From NCBI GenBank assembly GCA_030248135.1, contig JASANC010002516.1, forward strand, positions 1-64,000: DNA of 64,000 nt. The letters run 5' to 3'. Numbering within the stretch: position 1 is the stretch's first letter; each line of letters starts with the position of its first letter. The notes beneath the pieces are model-generated. The model searched no databases and had not been told where the DNA came from. It worked only from the letters and a program-made list of their open reading frames with translations. The position numbers and the translations under genes are program-made. Source of the DNA: Theristus sp. LFF4_11. Its lineage: Eukaryota; Nematoda; Chromadorea; Monhysterida; Xyalidae. Below, piece by piece: positions 46,901 through 57,834 of the stretch.

Positions 46901-49900
46901 TCAACGAAAACGAAGTTATCGCTGTGATTACCCACTGTAATTAAAAAAGTGTCATTCAGCCGATCAAAGAACTAATTTCGAAAGACTTTATTTTTCAACA
47001 GTGGTCAAGTTTCTGTGAAACATAACCAATGGAGCCACCACCCGACCAAAAACCAATTTGCCGCACCTATGCGATCCCCTCGCCCTTAGTTCATAACCGT
47101 TATTTTCCGAAAAAGCAGCATTGAAACAAAAACAACTTCATCAACCCGCAGCTTTAGCCAGATACAAAAACTGTCAGCAAAAACAATGTGCTGACTCTGA
47201 ATCGCATTTTCAGGCGCGCAACAAATCAGAGTACGAGCAAACGAGCGGGCAGAACACGCCGAGTGCCAGCTCAGCGCACCGACCGTCGCCCTCGCCCGTG
47301 CCGCCAACTGCGGTACGCCACTTTTTTTTGTGACCGCTCTGGCCGTAAATCACGCCAATTGTCGTTGTACCTGGCAGTAAATACAGCCGGTTGTTTTTGT
47401 AGCTGTCATCAAGTTATGCCAGAATTTCTGTTGAGTTTTTCACTCACTCTAGTTTTTCACTCATTTCTACTTGAAGGACCGCAATTGTCGTTTTTTTCAG
47501 TCACTCAACGAGTACCGCCCACTGGCGCAAAACGCGCACTTGATGCTGGTCAGTTGCTTGCTGCTTTTTGCACTCTTTGGTGGTATTATTTTTCTTATTA
47601 AATGTGACCCAATATGCGTTTGCACGCACAGATAGAGAAAATGTTTCATGGCTGCGCGGCAATTTGAAATCAGCAAAACTTAACGTATTCTGACGACATA
47701 TTAGTGATAGAAATTGAGAAAAAACCAGTCAGAATATTTTCTCACTAAACAAAAATTATTTCAATTCATATTCGTTCTGCGTTCTGGCGCGAAACATTTT
47801 TCAGCTGTGCGGCTTTTCCACACATCATTCAACATTACTCCGCCTCCTTCGCACGAAAAGATAATATTCCGATTGGCTTCTTTTTGGAGTCTCTTCATTG
47901 GGTTGGGTGGGTGTGCCCGTTTAGGATTGAATCAGATAATCTCGATCACAGAGCTACACGACGCGCGTGGACATGATGATTAGTGAGAGCGTGGACGTGC
48001 TGGTCAGCATGGCGAACATCTCCGGGAGGCCAGTGACGCAGCTGCAATGGACCACCGTTGACTCGTACAACGTCAGGCTACGAAGGTGCGCGCCGGCGAC
48101 CGACGATGAAGTAAGCTTGTAGTTGCAAACGGTTTTTTGGTCACCTGAAGCGTGAATTGCAAGAATGGCTGCAGGAAGACGAACAATAAAATGTCGATTT
48201 CGATTTGTGTTGAAATGTTTCGAACTGACAAGAACAGAAGCATTCACCTGTTGAGTTTCAAAATGAATGCGGGTTTCGCAAAGATTTATGTGTTTGAAAT
48301 ACCAATCAACAACTGCCACAGAAATGCGCTTCGAACTTACGAAATCGGATCACCGAGACAAGGGTGTCATCCCTGCTGTTGTTAATTGAATTGCGAATTG
48401 TGCTTTTTTGCACTCAGGAGGGTGTCACCATTCCGTTCAGTTTGCCGCCCGGCTCCAGTAACGAACATTCGGTGCGCTATTCGGTTGACTCGATAAAAAT
48501 TCCGTCCAAAATGCGCGGAACGTTGACGTATGTCGTGCAGGTTCGCCAGGTTTTTTTAGTAGATGAGAAACTTTTCTGACTGAAAAATCTCATCAAGCCA
48601 CACAAACACGACTCGTGTTTCAACTATTCTTCAATTTCTGGATTTGCTTTTCATTTTGCCGTGATTGGGTGTTACAAATTTTGACAGTAACGTTATTGCA
48701 ATGCAATTCAGTTCATTTTCGTTGCAATTAGCAATCTCTGATTAGCAACTGCAGTGACGCATAGCTATGTTATTATAGCAACGCGTTAAGTGAATGCTAC
48801 TTCAATTTCGTTTACGATGTCCCGTTTCGATCTTTGCAGCAAGCCGACTCGAGGGCAGCGTCCGAGAAACTGGATTTTGTAGTGCGCGTGCCGTGCGTTG
48901 CGTTCACATACGCTGCCACGATTAGCAAGTTCGCTGCATTAAATTATTTCGTTCTTCTTAAGGGGCATTCATGAAGCAGTATTTAGTAACCGCGTAGCTA
49001 TGCGTCACTAAATACTGCTTCATGAATGCGCCTTTTCTGTAACCTCAAGGTTTTGCACGCTCTGTATTCTGCGGAAGAAAACTACATGTTTAAGCCGCCC
49101 ATCCCACCATTCATGGTGACGTGTCCGTCCGTCAGGGAACGTATGCTTTCATGAATAGTCGTTCACTCGAAGAGGGATGCGCATTCGAGATGGAGAACGA
49201 GATGGCGAATTCACTTGGTCACCTTTTTTCAGAACCTGGTTTGCCGATTTGCTGGCTGGCGGTGATATGCCCGCGAAAGTGTCAACACAAGTGAAATGTG
49301 CTGATGATTTGCAGACTTTAGTGAATCGTCTGTGCTTTCACGCGCACCTGTCTGGTGAGCGATTGCGTTTTCGTAATTTATTTAGGAAACATAGCGTGTT
49401 CATGAAACAGATTACGCTAAAATCACAACGCGGTATTACTAAATGCTGCCTGATGAATCCCCGTTTCACCTTCATTGACTTTGGTGTTCTGGTGATTGTC
49501 GTCAATGGAATTGCCATGCCATGATTGCTGGAGCAAGTACGGCGACGTGCAGACGGAACCGTCAACATAAACGGCACGATAGTATGCCAATTCTAATAGA
49601 CAATATCTCACGTTACACTCCGCGTTTTTTCGCACGTCACCGTTTTCGTTGACGTGTCTGTCTGTCTGTGTGCGTCAACGTGGCGATCGGAAAAGATTTT
49701 AGATCATCGGTGATTCAGGTTCGAGTTTTCCGATGCCACAGTTGGATATGCCGTGTAATGGTGTGAAGATTGGGTGTGGTTGAGCATGGTCTAGTTTTCA
49801 AACCATGTGAAAAAACAACCAACCATCACATTTGTGACAACCGAGTTTTTCCAGAGTGTTGTGTAATGAAAGGTTTTTACATGCGTGAAGAAAAAACTAG

Positions 49901-50247
49901 TTTTTTAAAACAAAAATGCTTTCACGTTTTTTTCAGTCGTAGAACAAGTACAGAACAGCGCGTCTCTTTACGCGCAGACTATTCAGCAACACCCAATTTG
50001 TCTGCTGCTCAAAATTCAGGTTGCGTTATTTTTGCGGCTTTTAAAAAATGCAATTTTCTGGTGGGAGGGGTCATGTTATTTCCAGTGTTTCATGTTTTTT
50101 AGTCGAAAATTTCAATTTCGTTTTTTTGTGTTTTTCTTTTAGGAAGACGGCACATTGCAGCTGGATGCAAAAAGCACCGACGAGGGACTATTGACGAATT
50201 TCATGACCGAACTAAAGGATATTTGCCTTGGCACGTTTGACAGATGA
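34988..50247 (+). CDS. AP3D1: AP-3 complex subunit delta (28 exons, about 1330 aa)
   Basis: This is the large subunit of the AP-3 adaptor, which sorts membrane cargo from endosomes to lysosomes and related organelles. Exons: 34988-35113, 35970-36065, 36344-36460, 36683-36835, 37156-37285, 37459-37598, 37933-38006, 38074-38123, 38272-38318, 38547-38710, 40834-41013, 41372-41608, 43258-43489, 43793-43941, 44393-44597, 44963-45161, 45383-45639, 46017-46454, 46721-46846, 47214-47312, 47501-47548, 47952-48110, 48418-48540, 48840-48896, 49050-49126, 49233-49354, 49937-50019, 50143-50247. The adaptin trunk spans about residues 10-630 (NIERMFDKSLTDLIRGIRN; EDSDQNLKYLGLLAM; DLLYGMVSKKN; NYQYITNFEWYVSVLVELTR; PGHIQATYVQN). 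LDLDAWINEPP, then the delta-specific NNPYYVKTS and MPENA segments, lead into a Lys-rich hinge. The ear follows (LPPGSSNEHSVRYSV; LCFHAHLSVVEQV). The donor of the exon ending at 49126 is ambiguous. Several introns carry transposons. Confidence 0.94.
38809..40543. mobile_element. Fold-back element FB3, 1.7 kb, with nested palindromes and 16-bp arrays
   Basis: Inverted arms of about 470 bp (38809-39300 and 40080-40543) are flanked by TA. The outer part of each arm holds TCACATATAGTCGTCCTGGA and TAGCTGATTGGCTGGTGG, and then TTTGTGAGGCAAATGGTCTT. The inner part is a tandem array of a 16-bp unit like GATTGCGGCCTGGGAC (about 38975-39285, and inverted at about 40095-40375). A second same-strand array lies at about 39600-39810. 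Two further palindromes nest inside: AAACCTTGTTTCTGATTTGG (about 39304, inverted near 39535) and a pair around GACAAAGCA (about 39830 and 40075). The element lies in AP-3 delta intron 10. Long frames across the arrays stay open because of the repeat. Confidence 0.85.
41891..42914. mobile_element. hAT-like non-autonomous transposon, copy 2 (1024 bp)
   Basis: Same ends as copy 1 (TAGGGTTAGGGG and CCCTAACCCTA), flanked by a different perfect 8-bp duplication, AGTGCGAC (41883-41890 and 42915-42922). It differs from copy 1 by a handful of substitutions and by lengths of A, T and G runs, so both insertions are recent. It lies in the intron between the exons ending at 41608 and starting at 43258 of the AP-3 delta gene. 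Confidence 0.92.
45255..45348. repeat. Tandem repeat, three units of about 30 bp
   Basis: GGACGTTTTTTGGAATAAAT preceded by GGCTTTTTTG is repeated three times in the AP-3 delta intron before the exon at 45383. Near-identical units point to recent slippage. Confidence 0.85.
45696..45740. mobile_element. Partial MITE, CAGTC-ended family A (one end only)
   Basis: CAGTCGGAACTCGAAATTGT, then CAATCAGCTGATTG, matches the left terminal repeat of family A and is preceded by TA. No matching right end is seen nearby. It lies in an AP-3 delta intron, 56 bp after the exon ending at 45639. Confidence 0.6.
48750..48815. mobile_element. Diverged MITE fragment, family B
   Basis: GTGACGCATAGCTATGTTAT and a partly complementary ATAGCAACGCGTTAAGTGAA keep the central part of the TTCATGAAGCAG family, but the outer arms are mostly lost. 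Located just upstream of the short AP-3 delta exon at 48840. Confidence 0.5.
48960..49036. mobile_element. Hairpin MITE, family B (77 bp, compact copy)
   Basis: AGGGGCATTCATGAAGCAGT and its complement ACTGCTTCATGAATGCGCCT face each other around CGCGTAGCTATGCG, making an almost perfect hairpin. It occupies the intron before the AP-3 delta exon that starts at 49050, ending about 14 bp before that exon. Confidence 0.87.
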
Positions 50248-51381
50248 TATTGATGAAACTTATAGATTCATTCTGTTTGATTTTATGCGTTTTTTACGAT
50301 AATTGATTAATTGAGACGTTTTGCGGTTGCTATGCGTGAACCGTTGTGGAAATTCATTCATTCCAACTTTGTTGACTTCACTGTCTTGAATTGAGAACTT
50401 GAGAACTTCGAAACAAATCGTTGCTCCCAAAATAGCCAAACCTCGGTGCAACAATGATTTCCATGACACGGCATCGCGTAAAATAATTTATGCCGATTTC
50501 TGGTGAATGTTTCCAGTTGATTTGTTTTGTTTTATTCATTATGGCTGCAGTTCATTCTCATTTTTCTGTTTATCTGTGTTTTTGCTAATTTATCCGGTTA
50601 CAAGTATGGTGATTCAAGAAAAAAATAATGGGTGATTTTCGTGCAACCAATCAATGATTTCCATTTGCTTGTTTGTTTGTGGGTTTGTTTCAGAAATTCC
50701 AAGTTGTTGCTTTTTGGTGTTTTAGGTTCTGGTTGGGTTCAGTTTTTCTGCAAGTGTATTTTTTCATCTTTTCATTCATTTACATACTCGTTTATTTATA
50801 CATTTTGTGATTTGAAAATAAAAGAAATATAGCCATAAATTCAAATTCGAAAAAACCAAGGACTAGATTGTCACACAAAATTTGTGAAAGTTTTGTCTTT
50901 TTGAATTGTGTCAGAAGAAAACGTCATGAGAAAAAAATGAAATGCTGAAACGAAAATAAGACAAATTGAAATGCCATTTTCAGAAATGCAAATCAGATTT
51001 TTTGAATATCATGGATAGGAAAAAAACGAAGGAAAAAACAATTTGCACCGAAGTAACGCACAGAAATTTGATATATCACAAGAAAAAGGTCATATAAGAT
51101 TTTTGAAAATCAGAAATTTGCCAAATGAAAATATAGAAATCAGCACTGGAAAAATGTCAATCGCCCTTGGTAAGAAGGTAAAATTTCATCAGTCCACTTT
51201 CAAAAACACAGACCAGACTGGTTGGTTGGTTGTGTTTGAACAGTTTATATTTTACATTGACCAGCCAGTGCGTTCAAAGTATGACAGCAACCAATCAGCG
51301 AGTTACTTAAAAGTGCGCACCTAAAAGTGTTGTATTCGTGTCCGTAAAACAAGTCGCAATATCCCATCCATGCATATTTCG
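50248..51381. other. Convergent spacer between AP-3 delta and the LURAP1-like gene
   Basis: No supported gene. AAATAAAAG at about 50817 is a plausible polyadenylation signal for AP-3 delta; TTTATT at about 50797 could serve the - strand gene. A CCAATCAGCGAGTT fragment near 51292 recalls the MITE terminal motif. Confidence 0.45.
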
Positions 51382-54300
51382 TCACAGAGCCACACAATCG
51401 TCGAGCGCGCGCGGAGGCGCCGGTTTTTCCGAATCGGAAACCGATCCGCATCGCTGATTGGTTGCACTGGTGTCGTCGTCTGTTCGCTGATTGGCCTCAC
51501 GTCTTTCATCGTCGTCATCGTCCAATGGACGTTCGTCCAAATCACAGCAACTGTCGTCTGCCGACGGACAGCGAGCGCGTTGCCGTGTCCCACTGGTGAC
51601 GCCGTTCAATGCCGCCTCCAGTCGTTGCAGGTCCCGCAGGATCTTCACGTCGTTCAGGCGGATTTCACGCTGTAAACAGGAGAGACGTAAAAAACGTTTT
51701 TTTTAAGAAGGAACTTTATGATTTGAAATGAAAATTTGTGATAAAGACACTTGGTTCGCTGAGTGATCAAACCCGACTTCACTGCTTGGATAGCCCGTTA
51801 CACTGCTTTTACCGTTAAAAGCTGTTTTGAGTTTTTTGTCTGTTTGAGTCGAACCTGCTCTGCGAGTTTGCCCAGAATCAGCCAGTCTTCTCAATGTGAA
51901 CTCTCTCATTGTCGAACGGTGAATCGGAATCTAGACGTCGGACTTTTCCATCGCCTGATTCTCAAAAATTTTCTCATACACATACAGCAAAACCATTCAG
52001 AAAATCGAAAAAAAGTAGCGCAACAGTCTCGCCGACCAGCTCAGCGTTCAGGTGTCGCATCGCGTCGTCCCACGACGTGAACGTGTCCATCGGGGCGACG
52101 GAGGAGTTGTGCGTCCGCTGTGACGTGTCCGAGACGGTGGAGGTGATTTCCGACGAAACGGTGCTGTCCGACAGTTTCAGCGCTTCGACGAAGACGCGCG
52201 GCAGATCGGGCGTCGCGCACGACACCGGACTGAGGTCCTCGCTCTCGGCGATGCCCGCTCTCGTCGACGGCGGGTCGTCACCGTCGGCGGTCACTGGTCG
52301 GTGTTCGTCCGACCGCAGACATCCGTTCGACAGTCTCGCCGCCAGCTTGCCGTTGTTCTTCCGTTCGTTTCTGTCGTGTTTCGCAATCACGTTGTTGTTG
52401 TTACCGTTGAGCGCAAACGCCTGTAGTCGCCTGTTGCCGGCGGTTGTCGACCGCTGTTTTTTGTCGATCGCGGGCGTCGCGGGCAACGAGTCGGAGGTCG
52501 TCTTCAGTTGTCCGTGGTTGCGCTGCTGGTGACCGTTGGTCAGTTCGCCGCGTGCGGTCGCGCGGGCCAACTTCCGTCGGAAGAAGTTGCGTGTCGCTTG
52601 AAGCGCGTTTTGTGCGGCCTGCGACGGCTTCTGTCGCGGTGTGGAACAGGTCGAGTTGGACGAACCGTTCTGTAGAAGCGGTTCATGATTCGCCGTGTAA
52701 CAACCGTTCAGTGCGGCGCTACGGCTGTGCTCCTTGTTCGACTGATGTCGTGTGCCGCCGCCTAATGACAGCACTTGCGGCCATTTCACGTTGAAGACCG
52801 CCGCGTTGCCAGCCGAGTGCGACCGCTGGTGGCCGAACAGACGGGGCGAACTGGACGCTGACGAACCGTTTGCGGAATTGTTACCGTTGCTGCTGTTGTT
52901 CGAAGTGCGGTGCTGCTTCTTCCTACCGCTGTTGTTGTTGTTGTTGTTATTGTTATTGTTGTTGTTGTTGTTGTCGTCGTAGGGATTCTTACTGTCACTG
53001 ATCTCGGTTGTCCCGTTCATTGTCGGTCTCCTCCTCTTGCCGCTGTTGCCGTCGTCCTCGTCGGATGATGCTTGCCTACTATTATTATCCACCGTTCGCT
53101 GATTGGTCGAATTTGAATTGGCGCCAACGACGTCCTGAATGGCGGCCGTCGACCGATTCAGTGTGACGAATGAGCGCAGGTCACGGAAGTTGTCCAGCAC
53201 CAGCTGCACGGTGCGGTCCACCTCTTCACCTGAGCAGAAAAAAGTTTTTTAACCTTTTCTTCTGAAATTTTTTTTGATGACATGATATTTTTCGAACAAC
53301 GATGTTGAGTTGTGTATCGAAGCAGAGAAAATCAGCGCTCGAATATGATATTATATATTGAAATTTTATGACGATGTGCATGTGCAATAAACTGCCCTGT
53401 GAGAATAATAACTCCAATCAAGTACATGTGATGCGGGTCATTGCGAAACCACGGTTTTTTTAGGAACGTCTTTAAATAAAAAAACAAGTTCTGTTCTGAT
53501 TGATATGATCAATAAATGTGGAACTACTTGAAGTGGAAACGATTATTTGTGGAAGTAGAAAATATTAAAGAAGGAGAAATATTACGAAGAAAGAAGCATC
53601 AAGGTATCTAGAAAGACAAAAATCATGCAATTCTGACAATTAAAATTATGCAGTTTGAGCATCAAATTTTTTTCGAATATAGCTGCATTCAGCCGGGGTG
53701 GGCGGGACAATAAGCGCACTTCAAAAGTACTTACTTCTCAATCAATTCAAGTCAAGAAAACCAGTCATTTGCAAGCTTTGGGTCGTGGGATTTGATATCG
53801 TGGATTCAATTCAGAAAAGTCACATTACTAACAAGTCTCGTTGGTCAGTATTTAAAATGAATAAACAAGCCAAAGGAACTGAATCAAAATGATTGATTAT
53901 TGCGAATAATAAGTTGACCAAACAGAATGAGAAAATTGTATAACTGTTGTTTGTGACACAACAACACAAACAAGCTAAGAGAATTTTTTTAGCTTTTCAT
54001 CCTAGCAAGAAGTCTTTCTTCACCAAAAAAGCAATCATCATAAAATGAAATTGCTATTACGAATGGTGCATAGATTATTTTCTTACTTAACAAAAATGAC
54101 TTTCAAAAAACTCATAAACCAAACCAACTCAAAATTGTCGTACAAAAAATCGTACAAACCAGCTCAAGGCATTCATTGAAGCAGAAACACGTTGGTGCTG
54201 GCATCCCAAAAATGCTAGTGAAATAGTGACTGAAGTGTTAGCGTGGCGCTACTATGAACGATTTGCATTATTCAGGCTTAATTTTGGAGGGCTTTGCAAG

Positions 54301-57300
54301 CTGATGTTGGCTTAATGCTGAATGTTTAGGGCGATTGTTGTCACCAGATGATACGGTTTATCGTTTATTTATGGAATTTGGTTGGACACTGGGGAAAGTT
54401 GAGTAGTATGAAAAAAAACAGTCATTTGCAGCATTGGTACTTTATCTCCAAAATTCATATTAAGAGCCAGCCTCTGAGCCTTAATTAGTTTTATTTCCGA
54501 ATACAAACAAAACTTACAAAAATTTAAAAGTTCATAATAAGGATACGGTGACGCTGGGATAACTTTTTCATTTTATTCAGGAAAAAACAATCATAAAATT
54601 CGATCAGATGTGAAGAAATCAGCAAGAGCACCCGCAGAAAAAAGGAACAGACGCCCACAACTACTAAAAAACGATATGAACGAAAGAAAAAAACGCCACC
54701 AGAAAAAAACGCAGTTGTGAACCGATTTGCGCAAAGAAAGAGGGCCAGACACACTTGTAAAAAGTTGTAAAACGCAACAGAACCGTATCCATATCGATAC
54801 ATTATGCGTATGACAGCAGCACTTTCGGTGGGTGTTGGGTTCCAAAAAGCTGCCCATTTTTAGCCGCCGTTTTTCCTCCAGCAGTTTGCCGGCGTCTAAA
54901 GTTACAACGAACAACCGCCCGTTTTTGTGGCAAAACAGCTGTTGTTGCTGCAGCCAACGCACGTGGAAACGTTGCGTTGCGACTAAGCGTGCCAGTAGAT
55001 TTGCTACTGAAGCAAACTTACTATTTTACTCAACACGTGAACTCAATTTTAGTAGCAGTTTTAATGCAGACTGCCAGTATATGGCACTCTGCAGTAGTAA
55101 TGGCGTTCAGTACCACTTCACTGTTAATACTATCTTGCAACACGTGTAGTCACAGTCAGTTAGTAGCAACTTTAGCAGCAAAATTAATAGCAACGATTTC
55201 TCATTGCACTAGCTGCACTCACTGCGTGAGACGGACCACCCAAGAAACGTGTTTGGAGAAAAAAACATTCGTTCAAAAACTAAAACCCATATCTTTGCAA
55301 GTGTAATGAGTTTTTGAACGCGCATTCGGTGACTTCGCCGCGAGTTTTTTCTTTGACTTCTGAAATCGAAGCTTTCAGAAAACCGAATCGGGATGAAGTT
55401 AATGGATGTTTTTTTGAAACGATCAACAATTCTCAACCCGGCAAAAAAATTTTCCGTTTCTCCATGCCGAAAAAATATTCGTGCAAAGATCTTGTTGGCG
55501 GTGCAAAAAATGCGACCTAAGCTGAGCGTTCAACAACGTTTTTCAATAACCAAAACGGGATGTAATCTGCAAAAGCGACAAACTACGATGGTTATTACGA
55601 ATACGGCTGAAAAAGTGACCGGTTGAAGACAGAATGGCAAGTTTACAATGCGCTACAGCGCGCTAATAACTGTTCCAAAGAGAATGAATGACATAAGTGG
55701 CCGCACAGATGTTCGGTTCAAGTTTCAACAATGTGGTTCAAGTTCAGCTAAAATTTCGGTCTAAACAGCAATGACGAATTGTAAAATCATACGAATCAAC
55801 GAACTGACTGAACGCTCCACAATTTTTGTTTTATAGCCCTGAATAAAATTGGCAAGTGCATACAATGTAAGGATTGTAAAACAGACATGACGCCGGGGCG
55901 GAGACAGACGCCAAACACACATCTGACCTTCGTCAGAGATAGAAAAATGAAAATAAATAATGGCCGGGGCAATGCTGCGAACACGCAAAAGTGGATAAAA
56001 CGTAATAATGGTTATTATTAGTCGCGTTTATATGCGTCCATTTGCGAGCGTCGAAATTTTCGAAAGCGTTGCTTCTACATTTAATTTATGTTTGTGCCGT
56101 TGTTGAAACAGAGTTTTATGGCAAAACATAGAGAGCCGTTGTTAATTTGCTCATGGACGTTCAAAATAATTTGAATCTGACGCTAAAGGGCTATAAAAGA
56201 AAATTGCGTTCACGTAGCACTTGTGAGAGACACGAGACCATGATAAACGCGTTTTAGTAGCCAGTTTTTAAACAGACTAAGATAGTTGCTGGTAATTGGT
56301 AGTCAGTCACGTTTTCTCACCGTCAAAAGTGACACGCTGATGTTAGTAACCAATCATCGCATCGATTGTGTTCAAAATCAGCTAATCACTGAACCGCTTT
56401 CAAAAAAACACGGTGAGCAGAATTTTTTGTGAACATTGAAGAGCTAAAGAAGCTTTCTGGAAAATGAAAAAAATAAGACATCATGAAGCTTGTTTTTTGC
56501 ATGCGAAACATTGATAGATTTTCTGATCGCATGGTAATAACTGAGAAATTTGCAAATAAGCAAATATATGTTCAGAAAAAACAAAAGTATCGTGTTCGGA
56601 CAAAAACAAACAAACACGAAATGCGCGTGCATTTTCATATTCGCGGATTATTTTTGAACACTTTTTTTTTATCAGACAGACCTTTGTGACTGGATATGGT
56701 GCGAAAGAGGCAACTTTCAATATTTTTCCACATATAGAAATAATCCACTGATAAAAAAGAGCACTTTCGGGCTTTTGGCTTTGCATTGATAGGAATATAT
56801 TGATGCGGGACAGGTAGGCTTTTAGAGAGAGTACACGCCATGCCAAGACGGAATTTTGGTGATTAAAAATGTGCAGTTTTTAAACTTTTTGGATTAGCAA
56901 GTTTGCAGCACCATATGATATTGACTATAGGATAACTGTCGTTCGAAAAATATTGAGGCTTATTCTCATTGATATTGTGAAGTATTGAGATTTAGCTCGT
57001 TGCAACCAAAAATGACACAGGTCGTGTGTGTGTTCTTACATCTGTGTTCGCAACCAGAACACAAAACGTCACAGCACGACGCGCGATGCAAAACAGTAAC
57101 AAAAAAATTAAAACAAAAAACGTCCAACATGATGGGAACACCCGGATCGGCTGGCTGTTTCCCCCCGATCTCTGGTTCATCTTTTTCCCCTTGGGGGATT
57201 CTTTCGGTTTTCGTTTCTGGTAAAAAAACCGGGTGTCAAAATCGACACGGCGATTTTAAACATGGAAAAGCCCAACGGTGTTTCAATAAAACGAAAATCT

Positions 57301-57798
57301 TCTAAACACAACATCGGATACAGATATTACACTTTATTGGGTGCGATGTTGGCTGCAACTGATGTTTTACGCAGATCTGAGCATCGTTTCGCTGTTTCGT
57401 CAGTGGAATCTACCATCTACAAACGTTTTTGTATTTACCAGAAAAAAATTCTGAACGAGCAATCAGTTAGTGGCGGTGTCCCAGATTTTCATTTTTCAGT
57501 GCCCACAGTGTGGCTGTGCTGGCGGGGGTCGCCACTTTTCAGGGCCCGGACCTTTTACAAAGGGGAACTTCAAATGTACCTGGCGGCCATGACGACCAAA
57601 ATGAAAGAATACGGTATTTGTCTTTTAATCACGTGAAAAACAAACAACAACCGTGCTTGTTGCAAACAGCGACATTGAAAATCTCATTTGCCGGGCTCAG
57701 TTTATATCGAAGAAAACGAAACGTTTGATGGAAAAATTCGTTTTAATATGAACCCGAAACATGAGCGTATGACGCTCGTATAGCGCAAAACTCTGCGG

Positions 57799-57834
<36 letters not shown>

